A stretch of DNA of 46,106 nt from Desulfosporosinus sp. BRH_c37. GTDB lineage: Bacteria > Bacillota > Desulfitobacteriia > Desulfitobacteriales > Desulfitobacteriaceae. The notes beneath the pieces were generated by a model that ran no database searches, was not told the DNA's origin, and saw only the letters and a list, made by a program, of their open reading frames with translations. The position numbers and the translations under genes are program-made. The stretch is from assembly GCA_001516045.1 (NCBI GenBank), contig LOEW01000003.1, positions 1 through 46,106 of the forward strand. Direction: 5' to 3'. Within the stretch, counting starts at the first letter, position 1. The number at the start of each line of letters is the position of its first letter. Positions 7,241 to 16,900 of this stretch are shown piece by piece.

Positions 7241-8605
7241 CTAGGCTAGGGGAAACCGCATCCCCGGTTTTTTCCCTTTTTTCCCTTTTTTGCCACTCCC
7301 GAACATCCCCATACCACCTGGACTAGTAAATTGCTTCATCATTTTTTGCATTTGTTCAAATTGTTTTAAAAGACGTCCAACGTCTTGAACTGATGTGCCG
7401 CTTCCCTTAGCAATCCTCTTTTTACGAGAATCTTTTATGACGATTGGTTTTCGGCGTTCTTCAGTAGTCATCGAACGAATGATGGCCTCAATGTGAGAAG
7501 TATCTTTTTCGTCAATCTGCACATCTTTTAATTGCTTACCCATACCACCTGGGAGCATTTCCAGAATTGAAGAAAGTGGGCCCATTTTTTTCATCTGTTG
7601 CATTTGTTCCAGAAAATCATCAAGAGTGAACTCCTGTTTGCGTAGCTTTTGTTCCATTTCTTTCGCTTTTTTCTCATCGAAAGACTCTTGAGCTTTCTCT
7701 ATCAGGGTCAGGACATCACCCATCCCTAAGATCCGTGAAGCCATACGGTCAGGATGAAAGGGTTCCAAGGCGTCCATTTTCTCCCCTGTCCCAGCAAACT
7801 TTATAGTACACCCTGTCACTGCTTTGATAGAAAGTGCTGCCCCACCACGTGTGTCACCATCCAACTTTGTGAGAATGACGCCATCAAGCCCCAATTCGCT
7901 GTGAAACGACTCCGCAACATTAACTGCATCCTGACCTGTCATTGCGTCTACCACTAATAAAATCTCATGGGGTTTTACAGCGGTTTTAATGTCCCGAAGT
8001 TCAGTCATCAACTCTTCGTTGATATGTAACCTTCCGGCAGTATCTATGATGACTATATCATGACCATTCGAATTAGCATGTTGGATGCTCGCCTTGGCGA
8101 TATCCACCGGAGCCTCTTGGCCCATAGAAAACACAGGCACTTTCAGTTGATCACCCAAGACCTGCAATTGCTTTATGGCAGCAGGACGGTAAATATCACA
8201 CGCCACCAACAACGGATGTTTTCCTTGTTTTTTTAGCATATTGGCCAACTTTGCTGCATGAGTAGTTTTCCCAGCCCCTTGAAGGCCTATTAATATAATC
8301 ACGGTTGGCGGTTTTGGGGAAATGAGTATTTTACCTGATGCGCCACCCATGAGTTCAATCATTTCTTCATGCACAATCTTTATTACAAACTGTGCAGGTG
8401 AAAGGGATTCTAAGACTTCCTGCCCAATCGAACGTTCCTTAACCTTAGCCACAAATTCCTTGACCACTTTAAAGTTAACATCCGCCTCCAACAAAGCGAC
8501 GCGAACCTCACGCATAGCCTCGTTAACATCTGTTTCCTTTAACCTACCTTTTCCTTTGAGTCGCTTAAATGTTTCTTGGAGTTTTTCGCTTAGTCCTTGA
8601 AACAT
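7241..8605 (-). CDS. ffh: Signal recognition particle protein Ffh
   Basis: SRP54 GTPase that binds signal sequences with SRP RNA and delivers ribosomes to FtsY. The 454-residue product has the N domain, the G domain with GLQGAGKTTHAAKLA (about 107-121), DTAGRLHI (about 190), TKLDGDTRGGAALS (about 245) and GTGEKMDALEPFHPDRM. The methionine-rich M domain follows (FLEQMQQMKKMGPLSSILEM). It ends in a short Lys/Gly tail, GKKGKKGKK. The start ATG at 8605 has GCGGGGA upstream. It follows ylxM and shares its promoter at 9088-9116. Confidence 0.97.
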   Translation of the reverse strand: MFQGLSEKLQETFKRLKGKGRLKETDVNEAMREVRVALLEADVNFKVVKEFVAKVKERSIGQEVLESLSPAQFVIKIVHEEMIELMGGASGKILISPKPPTVIILIGLQGAGKTTHAAKLANMLKKQGKHPLLVACDIYRPAAIKQLQVLGDQLKVPVFSMGQEAPVDIAKASIQHANSNGHDIVIIDTAGRLHINEELMTELRDIKTAVKPHEILLVVDAMTGQDAVNVAESFHSELGLDGVILTKLDGDTRGGAALSIKAVTGCTIKFAGTGEKMDALEPFHPDRMASRILGMGDVLTLIEKAQESFDEKKAKEMEQKLRKQEFTLDDFLEQMQQMKKMGPLSSILEMLPGGMGKQLKDVQIDEKDTSHIEAIIRSMTTEERRKPIVIKDSRKKRIAKGSGTSVQDVGRLLKQFEQMQKMMKQFTSPGGMGMFGSGKKGKKGKKPGMRFPLA

Positions 8606-8680
8606 GCCTGTCCCCGCTTTCGCTTTGATCCTATTTTAAGCCTGTGGTTAAATCATAGACTCCACTTCAAGCCTCCGATA

Positions 8681-9049
8681 TCAGCCAGTTGAGATATTGA
8701 TAAAAACATCTTTAATCATAGTGCATATCTGCTGATGACGTTCCCATGCCGCTCGGCCAGAATAATCTTGCTCGTTTAAGCACTGCAACAAGGCTTGTAC
8801 TTCCATCAATTTTTCTCGTTCAACCCAGAACCTCTGAACTAACCCTAATTTATCCTCGTATTCTGTAAGGATACGCTCAGTACGCTTAAGCAAATCATAA
8901 ATTGCCTGACGGCTAATATGTTCCACCTCAGCTATTTCAGCCAAAGAAAGATCCTGTTGGTAATGAAGATCCCAGACGTTTTGTTGTTTTTCCGTCAGTA
9001 GAGGTCCATAGAAATCTACTAAGAGAGCCATTTTAGCGAGTTTTTCCAT
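8681..9049 (-). CDS. ylxM: YlxM/p13-family helix-turn-helix SRP regulator
   Basis: Small sigma-70 region-4-like HTH protein that is almost always encoded before ffh and is reported to modulate SRP function in Gram-positives. The 122-residue product has DLHYQQDLSLAEIAEVEHISRQAIYDLLKR, a clear HTH at about residues 28-57. ATG at 9049 is preceded by AGGGGG. A strong promoter and a 20-bp palindrome lie directly upstream (9061-9116). A 75-bp gap separates it from ffh. Confidence 0.92.
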   Translation of the reverse strand: MEKLAKMALLVDFYGPLLTEKQQNVWDLHYQQDLSLAEIAEVEHISRQAIYDLLKRTERILTEYEDKLGLVQRFWVEREKLMEVQALLQCLNEQDYSGRAAWERHQQICTMIKDVFINISTG

Positions 9050-9060
9050 CCCAACCCCCT

Positions 9061-9116
9061 GTAAAGTACTTTTACTTTACAAAACAGATTTTAGACTATA
9101 TTTAACGGTTTGTCAA
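9061..9116 (-). promoter_or_regulatory. ylxM-ffh promoter with inverted repeat at the start site
   Basis: Minus-strand TTGACA (9111-9116, perfect) and TAAAAT (9088-9093) are separated by 17 bp. The start of transcription should fall near 9081. Immediately after it lies a perfect inverted repeat, GTAAAGTA-CTTT-TACTTTAC (9061-9080). It could be an operator or a 5' hairpin in the mRNA. It separates the SRP pair from the salvage genes upstream. Confidence 0.75.
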
Positions 9117-9126
9117 GGTTAATAAC

Positions 9127-10428
9127 TTAACCATTCAACTCAGCCGAAATCCGTTTGGCACGAGTTTCGGCTTCCTGGCAAACCTTACCCACCTCCATTG
9201 TCAAAAGTTTCCGTTCTTCCATGAGAAGTTTGCCGTCAACCATCACAGTGCGTACGTCCCCTGCATGGGCAACATAGACCAGATGTGCCGGGATGGAAAA
9301 ACGAGGATAGAAATGCGGTTGGTCCATATCTATTGTGATAAGATCAGCTTTATAGCCCGGTGCGAGCATCCCAACATCCTTAAGACCGAGGGTTTGAGCG
9401 CCGCCAACAGTTGCCATTTCTAATACTTCATAAGCTGGGAATACAGTCGAATTCACCCGTAGCTTTTGTTGAAGTGAAGCTGAACGCATCTCCCCAAAAA
9501 GATCAAGATTGTTATTACTTGATGCGCCATCAGTTCCGAGCCCAATGACAACACCTTTGGTGCGCAACTCGGTTATTGGAGCGGTTCCACTGCTTAGTTT
9601 CATGTTACTTTCGGCATTATGGGCGACACATACATGCTCTCTTGCCAGGATGTCCATATCTCCCGACGTCAAATGAACACAGTGCGCTGCCACTACATGT
9701 CCTCCGAAAAGTCCAAGCTCATCGAGCCACTGCACAGGAGTTTTTCCGTATTGCTCTTGAATAATCTTAATCTCGTCTTCAGTTTCTGCCACATGAATAT
9801 GAATCCCCACACCCAGTCGATCCGCTTCAACTTTCACGCTTCGAAGATATTCCGCAGAACAAGTGTAAGGAGCATGTGGACCAAACATAATGCTCACTCG
9901 CCCATCGCCAGCTCCGTGATAACGCTTAACTAAATCAATATTCTCTTCTAAGGCACGCTTGCCGTTTGGATTGTTCCCGACCAGCCCTCGTGAAAGGACT
10001 GCACGAGTTCCTGCCATGAGTACCGCTTCCGCAACTTGATCCATTGAAGCATACATATCAAGCATGGTGGTCGTTCCGGAGCGTATCATTTCACAAAGCG
10101 CTAAAGCCGTACCCCAATAAATGTCCTCTTCTGTCAATTTCTCTTCGAAAGGCCACACTTTTTCATTGAGCCAAGGCATGAGCGGCAGATCGTCAGCATA
10201 GCCCCTGAGTAACGTCATAGCTGCGTGAGTATGGGTGTTTATTAAACCCGGCATAACAACGTCATTAGGTAATTCCATAATACGGTCGGGAATAAATCCG
10301 GCGGGAATAGAGCCCGCTGCCCCTACCGAAATAATCCGATCATTCTCGATAGCAATTACCCCTTGGGGATAAAATACATCCGGTCCGGTCATGGGTAAGA
10401 CCATAGCCCGTATTAGAAGCTTCGACAT
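9127..10428 (-). CDS. mtaD: 5-methylthioadenosine/S-adenosylhomocysteine deaminase (amidohydrolase)
   Basis: Zinc/iron amidohydrolase predicted to deaminate methylthioadenosine, S-adenosylhomocysteine or related adenosines. The 433-residue product has the metal-binding NTHTHAAMTLLRG (about 63-75), further metal or catalytic residues in HVAETEDE and VAAHCVHL, and the Asp of GLGTDGASSNNNLD. The start at 10428 (MSKLLIRAMV) is 9 nt after GGAG; the ATG three codons upstream sits on the ribosome-binding site. It is the last gene of mtnP-mtnA-mtaD, which supports a methionine/purine salvage role. The preferred substrate cannot be told from sequence. Confidence 0.88.
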   Translation of the reverse strand: MSKLLIRAMVLPMTGPDVFYPQGVIAIENDRIISVGAAGSIPAGFIPDRIMELPNDVVMPGLINTHTHAAMTLLRGYADDLPLMPWLNEKVWPFEEKLTEEDIYWGTALALCEMIRSGTTTMLDMYASMDQVAEAVLMAGTRAVLSRGLVGNNPNGKRALEENIDLVKRYHGAGDGRVSIMFGPHAPYTCSAEYLRSVKVEADRLGVGIHIHVAETEDEIKIIQEQYGKTPVQWLDELGLFGGHVVAAHCVHLTSGDMDILAREHVCVAHNAESNMKLSSGTAPITELRTKGVVIGLGTDGASSNNNLDLFGEMRSASLQQKLRVNSTVFPAYEVLEMATVGGAQTLGLKDVGMLAPGYKADLITIDMDQPHFYPRFSIPAHLVYVAHAGDVRTVMVDGKLLMEERKLLTMEVGKVCQEAETRAKRISAELNG

Positions 10429-10496
10429 GCTCTCCATCTCCTTACATTAGTCGTCACGGGATTTCCCCATTACATGAAGAAGGCTCTTTCAGAAGT

Positions 10497-11534
10497 TTAA
10501 GATCGCACCATCAATTTGAGGAGGTTGACTGAATAAGGATGGGTCACAATTCCTTTCTCGGTAATAATTCCAGTGATAAATTTCGCTGGGGTGACATCAA
10601 AAGCTGGATTGTAAACATTGACTTCCGTTGGTGCAACTTGTACCCCAAAACACTCTCGCATTTCCTTGTCAGGTCGTTGTTCAATCGGTATTTCTTGGCC
10701 CGTAGCTACTTTCAGATCGATAGTCGAAGTCGGAGCAGCCACATAAAAAGGAATCCCATGAGCTTGAGCCAAGACCGCTACAGAATAGGTTCCGATTTTG
10801 TTCGCCGTATCCCCGTTGGCAGCGATTCGGTCCGCTCCCACAATCACGAGGTCGACTTTACCTTGTTGCATTAAATAGCCAGCCATATTATCTGCAATTA
10901 ACGTCACGGGAATATTGTCTCGCAAAAGTTCCAGAGTTGTGAGACGTGACCCTTGTAGAAATGGTCGCGTTTCATCCGCAAAAACGTGGATTCCCTTACC
11001 AGCTTCGTGAGCCGCTCGAACAACGCCTAGTGCAGTTCCGTACTCCACGGTAGCTAAGGCACCAGCGTTACAATGGGTCAAAATATTAGCCTTCTCTGGG
11101 ACAATCTCGTTTCCATGTTCCCCAATCAGGCGATTCATGCGTCGATCATCCTCAGCGATACGACCTGCTTCCTCAATTAAAATCTGCCGCACATCATCTA
11201 AATCATCAACATCCCAGCATTCACGTAGGCGGTCTTCCATGCGCCGAAGTGCCCAAAACAAATTGACTGCTGTGGGTCGAGTCGCTTCAAGTCTGTCTTG
11301 TACCACTTCCATGAAACTGGGTAAACCATCTCGATCCCCCTGGTACTGAAGTGCTCCTAACGCAAAGCCGTAAGCAACCGTTGCCCCGATGGCAGGCGCA
11401 CCTCGGACCTCCATGTTTTCTATGGCCTCCGCCACATCCTCATAAGACATGGCATCCCGATATACGATCTCTACTGGAAGCTTGGTCTGATTTAATATTC
11501 GCAAGGCATTTCCTAGCCATTCAATCGATTTCAA
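10497..11534 (-). CDS. mtnA: Methylthioribose-1-phosphate isomerase
   Basis: Converts 5-methylthioribose-1-phosphate to methylthioribulose-1-phosphate in methionine salvage. The product has the eIF2B-like fold with MEVRGAPAIGATVAYGFALG, ILTHCNAGALATVEYGTALGV, FADETRPFLQGSRLT, VIVGADRIAANGDTANKIGT and VAAPTSTID. The start is uncertain: TTG at 11534 (MKSIEWLGNALR, 345 residues) fits the family and has AAGGCGG 8 nt upstream; GTG at 11543 and TTG at 11564 are also open. With 11534, a 16-bp gap follows mtnP. No downstream salvage genes (mtnB, mtnC and so on) are in the window. Confidence 0.93.
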   Translation of the reverse strand: MKSIEWLGNALRILNQTKLPVEIVYRDAMSYEDVAEAIENMEVRGAPAIGATVAYGFALGALQYQGDRDGLPSFMEVVQDRLEATRPTAVNLFWALRRMEDRLRECWDVDDLDDVRQILIEEAGRIAEDDRRMNRLIGEHGNEIVPEKANILTHCNAGALATVEYGTALGVVRAAHEAGKGIHVFADETRPFLQGSRLTTLELLRDNIPVTLIADNMAGYLMQQGKVDLVIVGADRIAANGDTANKIGTYSVAVLAQAHGIPFYVAAPTSTIDLKVATGQEIPIEQRPDKEMRECFGVQVAPTEVNVYNPAFDVTPAKFITGIITEKGIVTHPYSVNLLKLMVRS

Positions 11535-11550
11535 ACGTCCCACCGCCTTT

Positions 11551-12336
11551 CTAAAACTTACCAACTTCTACATTTGCTGAGGCACATAGGCAATTCTGAT
11601 CGGGAGTCCATAGTTGAATTGTTACCTGAATAAGCTGTGCAACTTTTTCACCCAGTTTCTTCATGCTCTCCATTACTTCGGCATGGCTTAACAAATGTTT
11701 TGCTATTCCAGCCGCTTCATTCGTAACCAACCCGATGGATGCGTAACACATCCCCAGTTCTCGGGCCAAAACGACCTCCGGAACACTCGTCATTCCGACA
11801 AGGTCAGCCCCCAGGCGCTGAAACATCTGAATCTCTGCAGGTGTTTCAAAACGTGGACCTTCAGTACAAACATAACATGCCCCATTCTTTAGCGCAAACC
11901 CTAGTTGCTCTGAAGCATCTAAAATAACCTGCCGCACAGCGGTACAATAGGGTTCTGTCATATCCACATGGAGGACACCCTGTTGCCCCCCTTCGTAGAA
12001 CGTCTGAGGACGACTTTTAGTAAAATCCAGAAACTGATCAAGAAGCACCAAATCGCCTAAGCGAAAACTTGAGGATAAAGAACCAACAGCCGCTGTAGCA
12101 AGAATTTTTCGCACTCCAAGTTTTCGTAGTGCCCAAATATTAGCCCTATAATTCACCAAGTGGGGAGGTATGGCATGATCTCGTCCATGTCTGCTCATGA
12201 AAACTACTTTACGATTAGCGAGTTTACCAACAATGGGTTCAACCGTCCCGTAAGGGGTTTCCACTGTAATGCTACTTTGTTCGGTCAGTGTAAAATGCTC
12301 AACACCAGTTCCCCCAATTAAGGCATAATCTCTCAG
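11551..12336 (-). CDS. mtnP: S-methyl-5'-thioadenosine phosphorylase, apparent CTG start
   Basis: Phosphorolyses methylthioadenosine to adenine and methylthioribose-1-phosphate, feeding MtnA. From the first ATG/GTG/TTG in frame (GTG 12264) the protein would lack the family's N-terminal phosphate loop. The frame continues upstream to give RDYALIGGTGVEHFTL, whose IGGTG is that loop. The only codons before it and after a ribosome-binding site are ATT and CTG; the CTG at 12336-12334 lies 6 nt after AGGAGGG and overlaps the ftsY stop as CTGA. The 261-residue product also has SRHGRDHAIPPH, ATAAVGSL, CTEGPRFETPAEI and GMTSVPEVVLARELG. Type MTA phosphorylase is favoured over a general purine phosphorylase by the mtnA neighbour. 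Confidence 0.88.
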   Translation of the reverse strand: MRDYALIGGTGVEHFTLTEQSSITVETPYGTVEPIVGKLANRKVVFMSRHGRDHAIPPHLVNYRANIWALRKLGVRKILATAAVGSLSSSFRLGDLVLLDQFLDFTKSRPQTFYEGGQQGVLHVDMTEPYCTAVRQVILDASEQLGFALKNGACYVCTEGPRFETPAEIQMFQRLGADLVGMTSVPEVVLARELGMCYASIGLVTNEAAGIAKHLLSHAEVMESMKKLGEKVAQLIQVTIQLWTPDQNCLCASANVEVGKF

Positions 12337-13280
12337 AATTCTCCCTCCTCGTCAGGCCTGTTAAAAAGCGCTGCTGCGAAATCCTTAGGCACAAACGGTC
12401 GTAGATCTTCGAGTCCCTCACCTATCCCAATCCATTTCACAGGAATCTGAGTTTCTCCTTGGATTCCCAGCACGACGCCCCCTTTGGCCGTTCCATCGAG
12501 CTTCGTTAAGACAATTCCCGTTACCCCTGCCACTTCTTGAAAAAGCTTGGCTTGTTGGAGTGCGTTCTGTCCCGTAGTGGCATCCAACACGAGTAGCACT
12601 TCGTGAGGTGCCCCCGATATTTCGCGTTCAATTACCCGCTTGACCTTTCTTAGTTCTTCCATTAAGTTCACTTTATTATGGAGGCGTCCGGCGGTATCCA
12701 CGATAACCACGTCTATGCTTCGGGACTTTGCGGCTTGTACCGCATCATAAGCGACAGCTGCAGGATCCGCACCTTCCCGCTGTTTAATAACCTCTATTCC
12801 GGATCGTTCTCCCCAAACCTCAAGTTGATCAATTGCCGCTGCCCGAAAGGTATCCCCTGCAGCCATGATAACCCGTTTCCCATCCTTTTTTAACTTGTTC
12901 GCAAGCTTACCGATTGTCGTTGTTTTGCCAACCCCGTTTACCCCAACAACGAGAATAATACTAGGACCTTGCTTTGCTAAGTTAAGTGTTTCCTCTTCGC
13001 CCAGTAACTCCGTGATCAATTCTTGGAGGACCTGAGTAAGCTCACTTGGTGCTGATATTTTTCGTTTTTTAACTTCTTTGCGCAAACTTTCAACCAATTC
13101 GAATGAGGTAGTGACTCCGACGTCTGAACGGATCAGCACCTCTTCCAATTCTTCATATAACTCTTCATCTATTTTCTTACGCCCTGTAAAAACCTCTTCA
13201 ATTTTACCCACGAAATTTTCCCGTGTTTTGGTTAGACCTTCTTTAAGCTTCGCGAAAAATCCTGCCACTATTTTTAACAT
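12333..13280 (-). CDS. ftsY: Signal recognition particle receptor FtsY
   Basis: Membrane-associated GTPase that docks SRP-ribosome complexes at the translocon. The 315-residue protein is the compact NG form without a long acidic A domain. The N domain is followed by GVNGVGKTTTIGKLANKL (P-loop, about 113-130), GDTFRAAAIDQLEVW, VIVDTAGRLHNK, TKLDGTAKGGVVLGI and WIGIGEGLEDLRPF. ATG at 13280 has GAGAGG directly against it, so the GTG four codons later (13268, giving MAGFFAKLKEG) is a real alternative. Its stop overlaps the mtnP start. It is separated from smc by a 645-bp repeat region. Confidence 0.95.
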   Translation of the reverse strand: MLKIVAGFFAKLKEGLTKTRENFVGKIEEVFTGRKKIDEELYEELEEVLIRSDVGVTTSFELVESLRKEVKKRKISAPSELTQVLQELITELLGEEETLNLAKQGPSIILVVGVNGVGKTTTIGKLANKLKKDGKRVIMAAGDTFRAAAIDQLEVWGERSGIEVIKQREGADPAAVAYDAVQAAKSRSIDVVIVDTAGRLHNKVNLMEELRKVKRVIEREISGAPHEVLLVLDATTGQNALQQAKLFQEVAGVTGIVLTKLDGTAKGGVVLGIQGETQIPVKWIGIGEGLEDLRPFVPKDFAAALFNRPDEEGEF

Positions 13281-13387
13281 CCTCTCGTAGTCATAGTCGA
13301 GATTCGAATTTTGAAATACAAGATTAGAATATCATAGTGCATCAAACATTGCACATTTTTCCGCACCAAGCCCAAGAAGTGGGGGGA

Positions 13388-13612
13388 AGCAAGGGGACGG
13401 TTCAGCTGCTTCCTAGTACCATCTTTACGATGCACACGATATGTGCCGTCTCACAAGATTAGACCATTAATCACACCCACCGTTTCAATGGCCTAGGACG
13501 TGTCTCATCCCGCTGAAAGAAGCAGACCCCCTCGCTTCCCCAAGACGGTGCACATGAAATGTGCCGTCTCCCCTCATCGCCGAGGAAGCAACGGAACCGT
13601 CCCTCTGCTTCC
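13388..13612. repeat. Inverted REP-like cluster in the smc-ftsY gap
   Basis: Two hairpins with identical arms (GGAAGCA and TGCTTCC) lie at about 13387-13415 and 13590-13613. Their loops contain GGGGACGGTTC and its complement GGAACCGTCCC, so the two are inverted copies. Between them are two more hairpins built on GACGG..GCACA and TGTGC.CGTC (about 13429-13456 and 13540-13571). The GGGACGGTTC word is typical of REP-like sequences found with RAYT/IS200 transposases in Firmicutes; no transposase is in the window. Confidence 0.55.
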
Positions 13613-13644
13613 GTGATTCGTGCCTCGGCAATTCCCCTGTTCCA

Positions 13645-13832
13645 GGCCCGGGACGCAGTGTCACACAAGCGCGACGTCTTTACGTAAGCAGACTAGCAAA
13701 CTCCGTGAAAGCGACCCCAGATACGGGGCAGCGCACACGGACGTGCGCTGCCGCCATAGCGCCAAGACGATAAGCGGACGAGCTTATCGCCACACTGCAA
13801 CTCATTACGCATACTCCTGCAGTGTGGATTGG
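13645..13832 (-). repeat. Structured repeat family 2, copy E
   Basis: Read on the minus strand (the sense of smc transcription) this ~190-bp segment matches 34090-34275 on the plus strand over its whole length with scattered changes. It folds into three hairpins. The first pairs CCACACTGCA with TGCAGTGTGG (13790-13827, 18-nt loop). The second pairs CGATAAGC with GCTTATCG (13768-13789, loop TCGTCC on the minus strand). The third pairs GGCAGCGCAC with GTGCGCTGCC (13727-13752, loop GTCCGT). The third stem differs from the 34.2-kb copy by two compensated base pairs. Confidence 0.75.
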
Positions 13833-13925
13833 CACTTATGGCTGGAACCCCGTTCCCGAGACAGGAGCTTGAACGGTTAGTTTGCTCTGCGTCGTAAGTA
13901 CCGAGCGCTGTGTGATACAAGTCCC

Positions 13926-16900
13926 TTACGCAAGTCGCTCATCAAGTTGGACAGATAACAACTTCGATACACCACACTCCTCCATGGTAATACCATACAA
14001 AACATCGGCAGATTCCATGGTTCCTTTACGGTGAGAGATAACAACAAACTGGGTTGAATCCGAGAGACGGTGAATATACTGTGCAAACCTCTGAACATTG
14101 GAATCATCCAGAGAGGCTTCGATCTCATCCAAGATACAGAACGGACTCGGTTTAACCCGCAGTAGCGCAAACAAAATAGCTATGGCCGTTAAAGCTCGTT
14201 CTCCGCCGGACAAGAGGGAAAGGAGCTGTGGCTTTTTGCCGGGGGGCTGAGCAATTATCTCGACACCTGTGTCTAACAAATGTTCTGGGTCTACTAAATG
14301 AAGTTCGGCATTTCCGCCCCGAAAAAGCTCTTTAAAAACTTCCTGAAAAGCACCATTCACAGCATGAAAGCTTTCGATAAAACGTTCACTCATTGTCTTA
14401 TCTAGTTCGGAAATCACTTGGCGCAAGGTCTGATTCGCTTCGACTAAATCATCCTGCTGGGCCAACATAAACGCCTTCCTTGCGCTCATTTTTGGAAATT
14501 CTTCTATAGCTGCTTGATTGATTGGGCCTAAATCGTCAATTTGTTGTTTAAGGGCTTGCACCCTTCGCCCCAGGAACGCCCTGTCTTCCTCGGTCTGAAA
14601 AGGTATTGCCTCTTCCCAGGTTAAAGAAAATTCCTCCACTAAACGAGTTTCCCCTGCTTGGCATTCCGTCTCGAAGCGTACAACGCGAAGTTCATTAGCA
14701 TGGAGGCGTTGTTCCAGTGCATGTTCTGACTGACGCTTAGCATATATCTCCTGTTCCAGTTCAAGTATTCTTGCCGATAAACCCTCTCTCTCTTGTCTAC
14801 GTTGCATCAAGATGTATTGTTGTGCTTGTTGGGTAAGTGAATGTTTCTCCAATTGCCGGTTCAACGCTCCTTGTTCCGTTTCAACAACCTGGCAGTTTTC
14901 TCGAAGGCCAACCCGATTCTGTTTTTTAATATCAAGATTTGATTTATTTTCGCGATAGATCGTTCGTTCGTGTCCAAGTTGCTCAGTGCATTGATTTAAT
15001 TCTTGTTCCCACTTCGCTAAGCGAATTTTTTCCTGGGTCAGTTGCTCCCCATGCGCTTCTATCTCGCTATTCGCAACTTTAGCTTCAAGCTCTCGCCGAG
15101 TGTACTCTTCACGCAAATTGACCGACGTTTTTTCCGCCATTTCCAAACGGTTTGCTAAGTTTTCCAAACGAAGACCAAGTTCGTTTTTCTGAGCCATGTT
15201 TTCTTGGTTCCGAAGACTTAACCCCAATAAATCGCTCTCTAACCGCCCCAACTGACTCAACACACTCTCGTGCACCGCCCTAAGCATGACCTGACGTTCT
15301 TTATCTTCCCGTTGCCTTAGACTTAAATCCTCTATGTTTTCCTGAATCTCCCTCAGAAGAAGATCACTCTCGAAGTATTCCCGTTCTTCTTCAAGCAATT
15401 CTTTTTCGAGCCGTGCTAACGCAACACCCAAGGAATCGATTTCACGGGAACGAGCCAGCAAATTTCCGCCTTTGCGCTGTACACTCCCTCCACTAAGAGA
15501 ACCTCCCGGATGAACTTGATCCCCCTCTAAAGTCACAATACGTATCCTATACCCAGATGCTTTGGCGATCCGAGTTGCGGCATTCATGTCAGTGACAACG
15601 ACAATGCGCCCGAGGAGAAACTCCATCGCTGGTTTGTATAACAAATCATAAGTAACTAGATCGACTGCAAGCCCTATATATCCGGGATCCCTCTCTACGG
15701 CCTGGCTGACAGACATCCGGTTCCCTTGAATTATATCAAGTGGCAGGAAGGTTACTCGACCGAATTGATGAACCTTTAAATAGGCAATAGCTACTTTTGC
15801 AGCCTTTTCATTCTCTGCCACAACGTTTTGTAACCCGGCTCCAAGTGCAGTTTCCAAGGCCAGTTCATATTCTTCCTTCACTGTGATCAGATCAGCCACC
15901 GTCCCACAGAGACCAGAACATTCCCTAATCCCTTTTTTTCTGGCCAACATGACCTCGCGCACCCCACGTTGATACCCATCTAAAGAATCTTCTAAAGACC
16001 GTAAAGCGTGCATTCGTGCTCTTGCTTGATCTGTAAGGGCTTTATGTTTTTGAAGTTCTACGTTTTTTTCTTGTCTACGCCCTTTTAACTGATCCAACTC
16101 TGTCCGAAGCCTTAACATTTCTCTTTCTCTAACTAAGGTTTGCCCTTCTATCTGAACCAGTTCTTTATCCTGCGCTTCACGAGTTTCTTCCAAGACCAAA
16201 CGCTCTTTTGCTTTTATCCCTTGCTCTTGTATTACTTGAAGAACTTGTTGGTCCAAAGATGCCAGAGTATGTTGAGCCCCAGTCAATTCATTGGCACAAT
16301 TGGCTTGCTCTGACAGGGCCTGAAAAAGGTCGGCCTTAATTTGGTCAATTTCTTCAGCGTGATTATTTTCTCGGACAACAATTAGTTTCTGTTCTTGGTC
16401 TGTGACCTTGAGCTGTGATTCTTTAACTGTATTCTTTAATACTGCTTGCTTTGCCGCAAGAGCGCTAATCCGTGTGTTCAAATGTTTTAATTTTTCCTCA
16501 TCCACATCGATTTCATCGGTCAACCTAGCGATTTGCTCCTCATAATACTTGAAACGCTCACTGCGAATACTTAACTCATGTTTTAAAGCGTCGCTTGCCT
16601 GCTCTGCTTGAAACCCCTCTCCCTGCATCCTTTGCAGGTCATCCTCAATTTCTTTTAATAAAACCTTATCTTCTAAATTTTTACTTTCTTTAAGCCTCAA
16701 TATTGCTTGAGCCTCTACCAAACTGGATTGCAGAATTTCTGAATCCTTGGAAGCTATTGACAACTTTTGCTTTCCTTCAGAGATGTCTAAAACAGTCAAT
16801 TGGATTTCCAGGCATCTTTGTTCAGTAGAGAGCGAAAGGCTCTGTTCGGCCACTTGGGCTTGGGCAGCCAGAGGAATCAGTTGTCCCTCAATTTCTCGCA

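Noticed and set aside
12264..12264. GTG at 12264 as the mtnP start
   Set aside because: It would delete the conserved N-terminal phosphate loop and has no ribosome-binding site; the upstream frame carries the missing residues.
13471..13920. Small open frames between smc and ftsY
   Set aside because: All overlap palindromic repeats and lack start signals.
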